A stretch of 64,000 nt of DNA from Bacteroidota bacterium (GCA_030706145.1 JAUZPB010000003.1:1-64000); one strand, 5' to 3'. Positions 9,373-19,620 are shown, numbered from the stretch's first letter. A program made the numbers and translations. The notes: generated by a model from the sequence alone, not told the origin.

Positions 9373-12300
9373 TTATTTTCTTCCAGCCTGACCAAGTGTC
9401 TTTTCCATTTCAGCCTGCGCAACCAAATAATCATAAATAGCCTGAAGATAACTTGTTTTTGCCTGCGTCAAGGCAAGCTCTGCATCAAATATCTCATTTT
9501 GCCTGCTTAGACCTTTTAACCATCTGCTCCTGGTCAAGTCATAGCTTCTTTCAGCAGCCTGGACTGTTTTACTCTGTGATTCAATTCTTTTTTTTGATTC
9601 TGCCAGATTAGAGAGGTTAACCTTGACCTCTGTAGTAATCATCTGACGCGCATTTTCGAGTTGAATTTCAAGCTTCTTACCCTCTACAATTGCCTGATCT
9701 ACTCTAGCCTCAGTTCTAAAGCCTGAAAAGATAGGGACAGAAAGTTGAAGGCCAACTAGTGCACTGGAAGGCCAGGTATACTTAGAAAGCCTGAAATTAT
9801 CAGATTGAAGTTCCATCTTGAACTGACCAAAGAGCGCAAGTGCTGGCATATGGGCAGAATACTCATAATTAATTACCTCATCATTTGCCCTTATCTGCAA
9901 AGAAAGTAAGCTAAGCTCGGGGCGTCTGTTCAAGGCCTCTTCTTCTTTGTCAGAAAGATTATTATTATCTGAAGCATTTAAGCCTTTAACTGTCAAAGAA
10001 TCTGTAAGTTCAATATTCTCATTATTAGGAAGTCCCAGCAAAACCACAAGATAGGACTTTGCGTTAGAAATGCCGTTTTCAGTTTTAATAAGCATAGGCT
10101 TCAAGTTTTCCACAGATACAAAAGCGCGCAGCGTATCGAGGTCAGAGGCCATTCCCTGCTCAAAAAGCAAGCGAACATCCTTTAGGGCCTGTTGTCCCCT
10201 TTTGAGACTTTGCTCTAAGAGCTTAAATTGCTCTTTAACTATCAATATGTTATAATAAGCTTTTTTAACTTCCGTAAGCGTAGTTGCTTTTTGGCTTATT
10301 ACGTTCTCGTAGCTTATGTCCTCGACAATCTTTGCTGCTCTTATCCCTGCATAAATTGCTCCCTGGTAAAGGGGCATTTGGGCATCAATTGTTCCAGAAA
10401 AGTTATTTTTAAGACCTATCTCCATAGGACTACTTGGCCCAATAAAGAAATTCCCCTGCTGGTCAAACCCAAAGCTTGGCATATAAAAGACGGGAAGCTT
10501 AAGATTTCTTACGAACTGTCCTGTAGCTGTAATCTGAGGATAAGCTGTGCCATAGGCTTCTTTTACTTTCTGCTCATTTTTAGCCTTTTCCAAGAAAGCA
10601 ACTTTAAGATCCCTGTTCTGCTCAAGAGCAATAGATACAGCCTCATTTAAGGACAACTTTCTACTACTCTGAGCAAAGAGTGAATTAGAGGCGACAAATA
10701 AAATCAGCACAAATATGCTAAACCTTTTGACAAGTTTCTTTAGGTTAAACAGTCCACCTCTAAAAAGGCCATTATTAAATAATTCTGTCTGTGCTTCAGA
10801 GCCTTGAGCAATAACATCCGGATTTTCATCTTCAGACGGAAGACTATCACCACTTTGCTTTCTAAACTTTTCAAGATACTTCATGACGCTGGATTTTAAG
10901 GATTCAACTTTTGTATAAACTACAGGGACAAGAACAAGTGTTAGTAAAAGAGAGCTTATAAGTCCGCCAACGAGTGCCGTAGCAAGTCCGGATTTTAGTT
11001 CAGAGCTTGCACCCATTGATATTGCTATAGGGAGCATACCAAAGACCATTGCAACAGTAGTCATCAATATTGGCCTTAGTCTGGTTTGAGCAGCTTCTTT
11101 AAGAGCATTTTTAACATCAAGTCCTTCAAGTCTCATTTGGTTAGTACGGTCAACAAGCAGAATTGCATTTTTACCGACTAAACCAACCAGCATAATGATA
11201 CCAAGTATAGAAAACACGTTCAATGTCTTCATGGTCAAGGCTAAGGCCAAAAGGGCCCCTACAATTGCTACAGGTATTGAAAAGAGCACAATAAACGGAT
11301 AGACAAAGGAATTGTAAAGAGCAACCATAATCAGATAGACAAACAATATACCTACCATGAGAGCAATTCCCAAACTTCCGAAGGATTCCTCCTGTGTCTC
11401 CAAGTCACCTTCATAAGTAATATTAACTCCCTGGGGTATTTTATGCTTTGCCAGTTCCTTCTTAATATCCTCACCAATATCGCCACTTGGACGCCCAACA
11501 GGTTGAGCCATTACAGTAATAGAGCTAAGTCTATTACGTCTTGAGAGTTCACTTGGTCCAATAGTTTCATAAATATTGGCGAACTGCTGGAGTTGAATTT
11601 TCTCACCTGAATTATTAATAAAGAGCATCTTACCTAGTTCAGAGGTTCTGTTTCTATCGAACTGATCGAAGATCACTCTTATATCATATTCATTACTACC
11701 CTGCCTGAACTTACTTTCATCATCGCCAGTAAAAGCAACCCTTAAAGTAGCTGCCACCTGATCGAGACTAAGTCCGAGAGAAGCCATTTTTTCTCTATCA
11801 ATATCAACCTTCAGCTCTGGTTTTCCTTTTCCCGAACTAAGTCTAACATCTGCAGTACCAGGAATTTTCTTTACGACCTCTTCAATAACATCAGCAGCTT
11901 TTTGTACCTCTGAATAATCTGTTCCCGTTGCAACCACATCAATAGGAGCCATATCAGAGCTACCGAAGATACCGATAGGGCTAACTCTGACCTTAACACC
12001 GGGTATATTCATAAGAGTCTTTTTAATTTCGCGGCTCATTTGTATATCACTTTTGCTTCTCATATTTTTATCTACAAGAGAGACGTTTATCTCTGAAATA
12101 TTATTTGATGTATATCCAATAAAGCCTTCAGAAGATGCGCCTGCATAGACAAACATGTTTTTTATCTCAGGGAATTTCGAGAGCATCTTTTCAGCCTGAA
12201 GTGTATAGTGGTTAGTTTCATCCAGCTTAATTCTTTCAGGGAACTCAAGTGTAACGGCTAATTCACCTCTATCTGGCGGAGTCATAAATTCAGAGCCAAT

Positions 12301-13956
12301 AAAGCCAGCTGGTATAAGAGCAAAAGATAAGAAAAGCAAAACACCAGCAAGAGCAATTATCTTCCATCCATTTTCAAGGCTTGTATTTAGTATGTTTACA
12401 TATTTCTTAGTAATTCCCGCAAAAAAATTCTCAAACCAAAGGCCAAAGCGCCCCATGAGTGTATCTTTGGTCAAATACTGGAGCTTTGAAAATCTGGAGG
12501 CCAGCATTGGTGTTATTGTAAAAGAGACAAACAAGCTTAAAAGAGTAGATACAACGACTACCATTGCGAACTGCCTGACAATATTTCCAATTAAGCCCTG
12601 GATTAAAGCCAGTGGCAAGAATACGACAACATCGACCAAAGTGATAGAAAGAGCAGAAAAGCCGATTTCATTTCTTCCATCTAGTGCGGCCACTTTCTTA
12701 GTTTTACCCATTTCCATATGTCTATAAATATTTTCAAGTACCACAATCGAGTCATCGACAAGAATACCAATGACAAGAGACAAAGCCAGCAAGCTCATAA
12801 GGTTAAGAGTAAAGCCAAGAATATACATTCCAATAAAAGTCGAGACTAGTGAGGCCGGGATAGCGATCATAACTATAACAGAGTTTCTTATGCTATGCAG
12901 GAAAATAAGCATTACAATAGCTACGAGAATAATTGCAAGTGTAAGATCCTTATTTACAGCTTGAGCGGCTTCAAGAGTAAAGACTGAACCATCCTGGGCA
13001 ATATCAAACTTAAGACCCGACTGGGCATTTTCCCTTTCAAGTCTGTTAAGTTCATTTCTTACAAGCCGGCTTACCTCAACAGCATTAGCATCAGTTTGCT
13101 TCATTACATAGATACCAAGAGAGCTTTTGCCATTAAGTCTTGCATAAGCTTCTTTTTCCTTTTCTCCATCCTGGATATCAGCCACATCCATCAGCTTAAT
13201 ATTACCACCACTTTGAGATTTAGATATTATAAGATTTTTCAAAGCCTCAATGGAATCAAATTTGCCTGATATTCTTACAATATATTGTCCATCGGAATCC
13301 TGAACTTTACCTACGGGAAAATCAAAATTAGAGCTTTTGATCATCTGCAAAACCTGAAGGGCAGAAATCCCATAGGACTGAAGTTTATCCAGATTCAGAT
13401 TAACCTTAATTTCTCTTTCATCGCCTCCAATAAAGGTCAGTTGTCCAACTCCTGCAAGTTTTGTAAGCTGCGGTTTTATTTTATCCTTCATAAATTGATA
13501 AAAATCCCTTGAAGGCATATTTGCAGTAGCTGCCATTCTTATAACAGGCAATTCCTGTAAGGAGAATTTTGTCATAATTGGAGTTTTTGCTCCACTTGGA
13601 AGGTTATTTGCAATTTCACCGACCTTTCTTTGTACATTCTGGAGAGCTATATCGGCATCAGCAGACTGGGTAAATTCCACGAAAACAAAAGAGACCCCTT
13701 CGGCAGAATTTGAAAAGACTCTTTTTATTTTATCGACAGAAGAGACCGCATCCTCGATTACCTTTGTAACAGAAGTTTCAACTTCATTTGGAGAACCCCC
13801 AGGATATAAAGTAGTTACTGTTACATAAGGTGGAGTAACATCTGGGATGAGTTCATATTTGAGCTGATTATAGCTAAAATATCCAAGTACTCCAAGCACA
13901 GTAAATATTACAATAATTAGTGGAGGTCTTTTTATTGATAACTCAGTAATTGTCAT
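9373..13956 (-). CDS. RND efflux permease fused to a TolC-like outer-membrane factor
   Basis: A single 1527-residue frame holding two normally separate proteins. Residues 1 to about 1035 are a complete RND permease of the AcrB/HAE-1 style: TM1 at 12-29, the proton-relay pair D401-D402 in 'LVDDSIVVLENIYRHME', K929 in 'GLVGKNAILLVDRTNQ', and a pseudo-repeated second half. After an acidic linker (about 1036-1068) comes what looks like an internal signal peptide (about 1072-1095: 'KKLVKRF', a hydrophobic stretch, then 'NSLFAQ'). Residues 1096-1527 match an outer-membrane factor, with two long coiled-coil repeats and 'RRPELSLLSLQIRANDEV'. The adaptor lies 102 nt upstream and a kinase/regulator pair downstream. 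AGAGGT precedes the ATG. HME-type RND-OMF fusions occur in Bacteroidota; here the pump part looks HAE-like. Substrate unknown. Confidence 0.92.
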   Translation of the reverse strand: MTITELSIKRPPLIIVIFTVLGVLGYFSYNQLKYELIPDVTPPYVTVTTLYPGGSPNEVETSVTKVIEDAVSSVDKIKRVFSNSAEGVSFVFVEFTQSADADIALQNVQRKVGEIANNLPSGAKTPIMTKFSLQELPVIRMAATANMPSRDFYQFMKDKIKPQLTKLAGVGQLTFIGGDEREIKVNLNLDKLQSYGISALQVLQMIKSSNFDFPVGKVQDSDGQYIVRISGKFDSIEALKNLIISKSQSGGNIKLMDVADIQDGEKEKEAYARLNGKSSLGIYVMKQTDANAVEVSRLVRNELNRLERENAQSGLKFDIAQDGSVFTLEAAQAVNKDLTLAIILVAIVMLIFLHSIRNSVIVMIAIPASLVSTFIGMYILGFTLNLMSLLALSLVIGILVDDSIVVLENIYRHMEMGKTKKVAALDGRNEIGFSALSITLVDVVVFLPLALIQGLIGNIVRQFAMVVVVSTLLSLFVSFTITPMLASRFSKLQYLTKDTLMGRFGLWFENFFAGITKKYVNILNTSLENGWKIIALAGVLLFLSFALIPAGFIGSEFMTPPDRGELAVTLEFPERIKLDETNHYTLQAEKMLSKFPEIKNMFVYAGASSEGFIGYTSNNISEINVSLVDKNMRSKSDIQMSREIKKTLMNIPGVKVRVSPIGIFGSSDMAPIDVVATGTDYSEVQKAADVIEEVVKKIPGTADVRLSSGKGKPELKVDIDREKMASLGLSLDQVAATLRVAFTGDDESKFRQGSNEYDIRVIFDQFDRNRTSELGKMLFINNSGEKIQLQQFANIYETIGPSELSRRNRLSSITVMAQPVGRPSGDIGEDIKKELAKHKIPQGVNITYEGDLETQEESFGSLGIALMVGILFVYLIMVALYNSFVYPFIVLFSIPVAIVGALLALALTMKTLNVFSILGIIMLVGLVGKNAILLVDRTNQMRLEGLDVKNALKEAAQTRLRPILMTTVAMVFGMLPIAISMGASSELKSGLATALVGGLISSLLLTLVLVPVVYTKVESLKSSVMKYLEKFRKQSGDSLPSEDENPDVIAQGSEAQTELFNNGLFRGGLFNLKKLVKRFSIFVLILFVASNSLFAQSSRKLSLNEAVSIALEQNRDLKVAFLEKAKNEQKVKEAYGTAYPQITATGQFVRNLKLPVFYMPSFGFDQQGNFFIGPSSPMEIGLKNNFSGTIDAQMPLYQGAIYAGIRAAKIVEDISYENVISQKATTLTEVKKAYYNILIVKEQFKLLEQSLKRGQQALKDVRLLFEQGMASDLDTLRAFVSVENLKPMLIKTENGISNAKSYLVVLLGLPNNENIELTDSLTVKGLNASDNNNLSDKEEEALNRRPELSLLSLQIRANDEVINYEYSAHMPALALFGQFKMELQSDNFRLSKYTWPSSALVGLQLSVPIFSGFRTEARVDQAIVEGKKLEIQLENARQMITTEVKVNLSNLAESKKRIESQSKTVQAAERSYDLTRSRWLKGLSRQNEIFDAELALTQAKTSYLQAIYDYLVAQAEMEKTLGQAGRK

Positions 13957-14058
13957 GTTTTACCTCTTTTGCATGCAGAAAGCCACTATGGAACACTTAG
14001 AAAAGTTAAGTCTTGTGGAGAAGTCCCATAGATTCAGTGCACATATAATTTCTGGAAA

Positions 14059-15108
14059 TTAGTTTATCTTTACTTTTAGATTATCGCTTAAGTTGCTCTG
14101 CCCATTGCTAACGACTTTATCACCTACTTTTAAGCCGCTAATTACCTCTATTCTGTAATTAGCTTCTTTACCGACGACTATATCTCTTAGTTTTGCATAT
14201 CCGTTTTCAACTACAAAGACCTGAGGATTTTTAATTCCATTTAAGATAGAAGCCCTTGGGATTGTTAAAGTTTGTCTTTTTCCAATTAAAGGGAATTCAA
14301 CCTGAACAAACATACCTGCCTTAAGGGGTGTCCTTGAGTTATTTGGCAGGGAAATCTCGACCGGATAATTATGTCCATTATCTGCCTTAGAGCTAATTGT
14401 CTCAACTTTTCCGGAAAATGACAGAGCCGGATAGACATCACTCTTAAGTGTGACAGTTTGGCCTGTCTTTAGCTTAAAGACTTCTTTTTCCGGAACACTT
14501 ATCTTAACCTTTAATTTTGAGATATCGATTATATTAGCTACAGGAGTTCCCGGGGCAAGCATAGTGCCTTTGTCAACAAATCTATCGGCGATTGTACCAG
14601 AAATAGGAGCTTTGATCTTAGTATCATTTAACAGGCGATTTGCAGCAATAAACTGTGCTTCGGCTGCTGAGGCAGCGAGTCTTGAACCTTCGAGATCAGA
14701 ATCAGAAACATTTTTCTCTTTATAGAGAGCTTCCATTCTCTTCAGGTCCTTTTTTGCTTTTTCGAGATTTACTTTAGCCGTCATATAAGAAGCCTGCTTA
14801 AGTTCGTCATCAACAGTTGCAATAATAGATCCTTCTGAAACATGGTCTCCTGTTTTTACGAATACTTTTAATACTTTTCCCTGTGTTTCGGAAACGACAG
14901 CCACATCGTTATTTGCATTAACTGTACCTACTATAGATAAATTTTCCGAGAACTCCTCCTCAGATACAGGAGTAACTGAAACTGTAATATTCTCATAGGA
15001 AGATCTTTCAATCTGAGCTTCTCTGGATGACTTATTAAAGACCAGTATGCTAATGATCACGCCTATAGTTAAAAGAAAACCTAAAGTAATTCTAATTTTT
15101 TTCTTCAT
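14059..15108 (-). CDS. RND periplasmic adaptor subunit (HlyD/AcrA family)
   Basis: A 349-residue membrane-fusion protein. An N-terminal anchor (about residues 4-24) is followed by a barrel-sandwich half ('VVSETQGKVLKVFVKTGDHV'), a short alpha-hairpin (about 105-160), and the second half-motif ('IKAPISGTIADRFVDKGTML'). A beta-barrel and a membrane-proximal domain follow ('VGKEANYRIEVISGLKVGDKVVSNG'). It bridges the pump and the outer-membrane factor. It is the first gene of the operon: adaptor, pump-OMF fusion, kinase, regulator. The absence of an N-terminal cysteine suggests a membrane-anchored rather than lipid-anchored form. Confidence 0.93.
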   Translation of the reverse strand: MKKKIRITLGFLLTIGVIISILVFNKSSREAQIERSSYENITVSVTPVSEEEFSENLSIVGTVNANNDVAVVSETQGKVLKVFVKTGDHVSEGSIIATVDDELKQASYMTAKVNLEKAKKDLKRMEALYKEKNVSDSDLEGSRLAASAAEAQFIAANRLLNDTKIKAPISGTIADRFVDKGTMLAPGTPVANIIDISKLKVKISVPEKEVFKLKTGQTVTLKSDVYPALSFSGKVETISSKADNGHNYPVEISLPNNSRTPLKAGMFVQVEFPLIGKRQTLTIPRASILNGIKNPQVFVVENGYAKLRDIVVGKEANYRIEVISGLKVGDKVVSNGQSNLSDNLKVKIN

Positions 15109-15510
15109 TGCCTTGCCTCTTCTTTTGCTTTTTCACTCTCTAATTCTCTCTGGGATCTCTTTATTTACAGAGTAAAGAGATAACATATTTAGTTTGGAGA
15201 TAGCTAATTGTATTTTAGTTTTTGTCCTAAAATTTTCAAGCTTGTAGTCCAAGCTATAAAGAAACACTAAGGCTAGAAAGCTCAATTCCGCCGAACCGGA
15301 GAATTTTGAGGATGAACCGAAGAATTCCGGGGGTGAATGGAGAGAAAAAACAAGGGATAATTTTAATGTGTTTTAATAGGGTAGTTTAAGAAATGTGCCC
15401 TCGACCTCAAAAGGAGAAGAAACTTTGTGTATAAAAACTTTGAGTATTTGTTTTCTGAGATCTAATGGGCACAAATGGTTTAAGGGAAAAGTAGTAGAAG
15501 TTTGTTAACT
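15109..15510. other. Intergenic region upstream of the efflux operon (402 bp)
   Basis: No gene is apparent. Besides the 21-bp direct repeat annotated separately, it holds an inverted pair TGTGCCC (15394-15400) and GGGCACA (15467-15473) 66 bp apart, and a direct repeat AAACTTTG near 15420 and 15437. The adaptor promoter should lie here, reading toward lower coordinates. I could not assign clear -35/-10 boxes. Confidence 0.6.
15293..15334 (-). promoter_or_regulatory. 21-bp direct repeat, candidate LytTR operator
   Basis: Two adjacent 21-bp units (15293-15313 and 15314-15333/4) agree at 16 of 21 positions; the core GAACCGgAGAATT recurs as GAACCGaAGAATT. A much weaker third GAA.GG lies in register at 15335. 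Direct repeats with about 21-bp centre spacing, two helical turns, are the typical binding layout of LytTR regulators, and this operon ends with one. The site lies about 185 bp upstream of the adaptor start codon. Seen: the repeat. Inferred: its function. Confidence 0.5.
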
Positions 15511-16149
15511 CTATATCAGCCCCTTTCTTAAAGCTTTAGCTACGGCTTCAGACTGTGAGTGGACATGAAGTTTTCTATAAATATTTCTAATATGATGTCT
15601 AACAGTATCAATACTAATAAATAGACCTCCTGCTATATCATGGTAACTACTTCCTTCGGCCAGGCCTGTTAAGACTTCCTTTTCTCTGGAAGTAAGGTCG
15701 AACTGGGAATCAGGCAGAAAGGGGCTGCCGCTTTGCTGGAAGACAGCTACGATCTTTCTAGCAATATGCGAACTCATAGGAGAGCCACCTTCGTAGGCAT
15801 CTTTAATAGCTTCAAGCAGCCTTGAAGGAGGAGTTTTCTTTACCAGGTAACCGCAAGCTCCTGCACAAAGAGCTTCAAAAATAAGTTTACTTTCCTCATA
15901 GACAGTCAATATGAGAATGTTAAGATCAGGGTTAATCTTTTTTGCCTTAGTAACCCCATCTATACCAGACATTCCCGGAAGTCCAATATCCATCAGAACC
16001 ACATCAACGTTCATGCATTCCAGGTTTCTTAAAAAGCTTTCGCAATCGCCATAAGAAGCAATGCAAGAAAAACCATCAGTCCCGTTGATAAGGGCAGCAA
16101 GGCCCTCACGAATAATTTTGTTATCTTCAACTATCACAACTGTAATCAT
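15511..16149 (-). CDS. NarL/FixJ-family response regulator
   Basis: A 212-residue response regulator. The receiver domain (1-120) has E8-D9, phosphoacceptor D54 in 'VVLMDIGLPGMSG', T82 and K104 in 'LVKKTPPS'. A LuxR-type helix-turn-helix occupies about 148-210 ('LTSREKEVLTGLAEG...SIDTVRHHIRNIYRKLHV'). AGGTAA precedes the ATG. It starts 91 nt downstream of the Reg_prop kinase stop, so kinase and regulator form one operon and a cognate pair. Targets are not evident; the adjacent efflux operon and the kinase gene itself are candidates. Confidence 0.93.
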   Translation of the reverse strand: MITVVIVEDNKIIREGLAALINGTDGFSCIASYGDCESFLRNLECMNVDVVLMDIGLPGMSGIDGVTKAKKINPDLNILILTVYEESKLIFEALCAGACGYLVKKTPPSRLLEAIKDAYEGGSPMSSHIARKIVAVFQQSGSPFLPDSQFDLTSREKEVLTGLAEGSSYHDIAGGLFISIDTVRHHIRNIYRKLHVHSQSEAVAKALRKGLI

Positions 16150-16240
16150 TTTAGTTACCTGATCACCTTATAAAAATATTAATTATAAATTGCGCGACTT
16201 CTAATTCTTTTCAAGCCTAATCTTTTTAAGGCTAATCTTT

Positions 16241-19200
16241 TTAAGCCGTATGTTTCAGAATAAATGAGCTTAACCTAGGTATATTCCCAATAAACTTGAT
16301 CAAGGTCCCGTTTTCAGCAGAAGATTCTATAATAAGGTGACCGCCAATATTTTTAGCTCTTTTCTTCATATTGTTAAGCCCGTTACCTAAAGAGACAGAC
16401 TTTAAGTTAAAGCCCCTGCCATTATCCTTAAGAGCAAGCTCAAGTTTTTGGCCATGTAGTTTAGTATCCAGCAAAAGACTTTTACACCCTGAGTGTTTAA
16501 GACAATTGTTGATTCCCTCCTTAAAGATCAGATAAAGGTTTTGTTTATGCTCCATTGGAAGTCTTATGTTTCTTAAGAGCTCCATATTATTTACCTTAAA
16601 GGAGATCCCAAGCGAAGAAAAAATATCCGAATAATTATCCTTTAGGCGAAGTATGAGGTCATATAGTGTATCGCGATTTGGATTTACGACCCATACAATA
16701 TCACTCATATTATCAATAAGAAAGCCCGAGGTTTCATTAATTGTGTGGAGTTTTTCCTTAATATCATCAGAAGCATCACAAAGTTTACTTGAAATAACCT
16801 CGCTGAGGATTGAAATTTCAGTTAATCCTGATCCAACGCTGTCATGAAGATCGGCCGAGAGTTTTCCCTTTAACCTTTCTATAGCGAGCAAATATTTAAT
16901 CTGGCCAGCTACAAAATAAGCGATCGTACCACCAACAATAATAACAGCAAAAAGAATAAACCACCATGTTCTATAAAATGGGGGCAGAATCACAATTGAG
17001 ACAGCAATTCCCCGCTGATTCCAGATGCCGTCATTATTTGAGGCACGGACACGGAAGATATATTTCCCAGGGTCAAGATTTGTATAGCTTGCAAATCGTC
17101 TTGAAGCATCAGTATAGTGCCAATCATTATCAAAACCTTCGAGTTTATAGGCATAGCGGTTTTGTTCAGAGTTGGTAAAGTCAAGGGAGGAGAACTCAAA
17201 AGTAAAGAAGTTATGCTTGCTCTCAAGAATAATTGTATCTTTTTGTCCTTCAACCTCTTTATTAAATATCTTAAATGAGCTAATAACTACAGGGGGGACA
17301 TGATTGTTCTCATTAATAATATCGGGGTAGAAACAGTTAAATCCATTAATTCCACCAAAATACATTTGGCCATCATGCGTCTTTAAGTAAGCGCCTCCAG
17401 AGAACTCCATAGATTGCAAGCCGTCATGCATGTCATAGTTGACAATATGTCCATCTCTGATATGCAGTTTTGAGAGTCCATTATCCGAGCTAAGCCAAAG
17501 GTAACTATTTGCATCTTCGAGTATACCATAAATAACGCTATTTGGAGAACCATCCTGAATATATCTTGTAAACTTTCCAGTCTTAGGGTCAAACCTGTTT
17601 AGTCCCCCTCCATATGTGCCAACCCAAAGCTGGTCAGTTTTGTCCTCATAAATTGTAATGACGCGGTTCTCACTAAGGCTTGACTGATCTTTAGGATTAT
17701 ACTTATAGTTTTGAAAACTACCAGAATTCGGGTCAAATCTAGATAATCCGCCGCCAAAAGTTCCGACCCAGAAATTTTCTTTTCTATCGATAAAGAGTTT
17801 ATATATTCTGTTATCACTCAGGCTTTTGGGATTATTGGGAATATTTATATAATGTTCAAAACTATAATGTTTAGTCTGGTTGTTGTAAACAAGTTTATTT
17901 AGTCCGCCGCCGAAAGTACCGATCCAGATAGTTCCATTTTTGTCTTCAATAATTGAGAGCACCTGATTTTCACTTAAGCTATAAGGGTCAGCACTATTAT
18001 GCTGGAAGTTGATAAATTTTCCAGTTCTTTTGTCATAAAGGTTCAGACCGGAGCTATATGTTCCAATCCAAATTCTATCATTTCTATCGATAAAGACCGT
18101 ACGGATGTGATTACTGCTAATGCTATTTGGATTAAGTGGGTCATGTTTGAAGCTAATAAACTTCTTCGTTTTTCTATCGAACCTGTTAAGGCCTCCCCTA
18201 TAGGTTCCTATCCAAATAAATCCCTCCTTATCCTCGGCAAAAGACCAGATGACATTATCGCTAAGGCTATTGGGATCGTGTGGAATGCTGCAAAAATGAT
18301 TAAATTTGTCACGGCTTTTATCGAACCTGTTAATGCCCTTTCCAAGATGAGTTCCTATCCAAATAATACCTGTTCTATCTTCAAAAAGAGAAATAATATC
18401 ATTATCGCTTATGCTATTTGGGTCAAGTGGATCATGCTTAAAGACTGTAAATTTCTGAGTAATGGGATTAAATCTGTTTAATCCACCTCCAAAAGTAGCC
18501 ACCCAGATCTGTCCGCTTTGATCCTGAATCATCTTCATAATCCTGTTACTGCTTAAGTGGCCTATTTTATTATCGCGGCTATAGCGAGTAATCTTTACAT
18601 CCTGAAGATTTTCGCCAGGGATAAAGGCATGTGCATAAGAGAGAGCAATTTTGTTAAGACCGCCACCGAAAGTTCCTGCCCAGATAAAACCGTCTTTATC
18701 CTCTATAAGAGAAATAACGCGGTTATCACTAAGAGTATTAGGATCATTTTCAACATTCACATAGTGAATATAATCAAGTCTTTCCTTAACTTTTCCAGTC
18801 AGAAAGATCCTTGTAATTTTATTTAGTCCGCCTCCAAAGGTTCCGACCCAAAGGTTTTTATTTCTATCTTCAAGAATTGATAAAACCCTGTTACTACTAA
18901 GGCTGTTTTTGTTATGTTCCTGGTGGGAATAACAGATATAGTCATTTGTTCTTGGATTATATTTAAATAGTCCCTTACCCCAGGTACCTATCCATAATGA
19001 GCCTTCTTTATCTCCAAAGATTGTTGTAATAGAATTGCTATTGTATCTGGAAAAAGTAAGTGGATATTCGGCCAGATTTCCCATATTAGCCCCGGAAGAA
19101 GAAGTATCCTGAGACAAAAGATACCTTGTAAACCCTTCGGTTTTCCGGTTATATTTATTCAAATATCCAAGTATAGTTCCAACCCAGAGATTGCCCTCTT

Positions 19201-19510
19201 TGTCCTCATATATGGAAGTCACTCCATTATCTGAAATAGATTGAGTGTTAAGCGGGTTATTTCTAAATACCTTAAAGCTATAACCATCGTACCTGTTTAA
19301 TCCATCTGCAGTACCAATCCAGATAAAGCCATTTTTGTCTTGAAGTATACAATTAACAGAACTTTGAGAAAGTCCCTGTTCAATTGAGACATGCTCAAAA
19401 TTAAACTGGCCAGCAGACTGAGGAAGTAATTCTTTGCTGAGAATCATAATAGAGAGCATGCTTAACAATAGCGCAGGCAACATTTTGGGGGATTTTACTT
19501 TTAAGTACAT
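16241..19510 (-). CDS. Twin-propeller Reg_prop/Y_Y_Y sensor histidine kinase (HisKA_3)
   Basis: A 1089-residue hybrid-type sensor without its own receiver domain. After a signal peptide, fourteen Reg_prop blades (about residues 45-740, recurring 'IWIGTFGGGLN') suggest two seven-bladed propellers. A Y_Y_Y domain (about 760-845), one membrane helix (about 850-872) and a HisKA_3 dimerisation domain follow, with the phospho-histidine H889 in 'LSADLHDSVGSGLTE'. The ATPase domain has 'EGINNCLKHSG' (N-box near 1001) and 'DNGRGF' (D1029). HisKA_3 kinases pair with NarL-type regulators, and one lies directly downstream. The architecture matches Bacteroidota carbohydrate-responsive sensors, so a glycan or oligosaccharide signal is plausible but unproven. 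The kinase-less homologue at 1424-4033 could share its signal or heterodimerise with it. Confidence 0.93.
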   Translation of the reverse strand: MYLKVKSPKMLPALLLSMLSIMILSKELLPQSAGQFNFEHVSIEQGLSQSSVNCILQDKNGFIWIGTADGLNRYDGYSFKVFRNNPLNTQSISDNGVTSIYEDKEGNLWVGTILGYLNKYNRKTEGFTRYLLSQDTSSSGANMGNLAEYPLTFSRYNSNSITTIFGDKEGSLWIGTWGKGLFKYNPRTNDYICYSHQEHNKNSLSSNRVLSILEDRNKNLWVGTFGGGLNKITRIFLTGKVKERLDYIHYVNVENDPNTLSDNRVISLIEDKDGFIWAGTFGGGLNKIALSYAHAFIPGENLQDVKITRYSRDNKIGHLSSNRIMKMIQDQSGQIWVATFGGGLNRFNPITQKFTVFKHDPLDPNSISDNDIISLFEDRTGIIWIGTHLGKGINRFDKSRDKFNHFCSIPHDPNSLSDNVIWSFAEDKEGFIWIGTYRGGLNRFDRKTKKFISFKHDPLNPNSISSNHIRTVFIDRNDRIWIGTYSSGLNLYDKRTGKFINFQHNSADPYSLSENQVLSIIEDKNGTIWIGTFGGGLNKLVYNNQTKHYSFEHYINIPNNPKSLSDNRIYKLFIDRKENFWVGTFGGGLSRFDPNSGSFQNYKYNPKDQSSLSENRVITIYEDKTDQLWVGTYGGGLNRFDPKTGKFTRYIQDGSPNSVIYGILEDANSYLWLSSDNGLSKLHIRDGHIVNYDMHDGLQSMEFSGGAYLKTHDGQMYFGGINGFNCFYPDIINENNHVPPVVISSFKIFNKEVEGQKDTIILESKHNFFTFEFSSLDFTNSEQNRYAYKLEGFDNDWHYTDASRRFASYTNLDPGKYIFRVRASNNDGIWNQRGIAVSIVILPPFYRTWWFILFAVIIVGGTIAYFVAGQIKYLLAIERLKGKLSADLHDSVGSGLTEISILSEVISSKLCDASDDIKEKLHTINETSGFLIDNMSDIVWVVNPNRDTLYDLILRLKDNYSDIFSSLGISFKVNNMELLRNIRLPMEHKQNLYLIFKEGINNCLKHSGCKSLLLDTKLHGQKLELALKDNGRGFNLKSVSLGNGLNNMKKRAKNIGGHLIIESSAENGTLIKFIGNIPRLSSFILKHTA

Positions 19511-19620
19511 TCCTATTATAACACTTTATTTATTGATTAATGTTCAAAATGATGACAATCTGATAGAAAAGTATCTAATACATCAAGTATGAACAACGTA
19601 AATTACAGCCAAAAATGATA

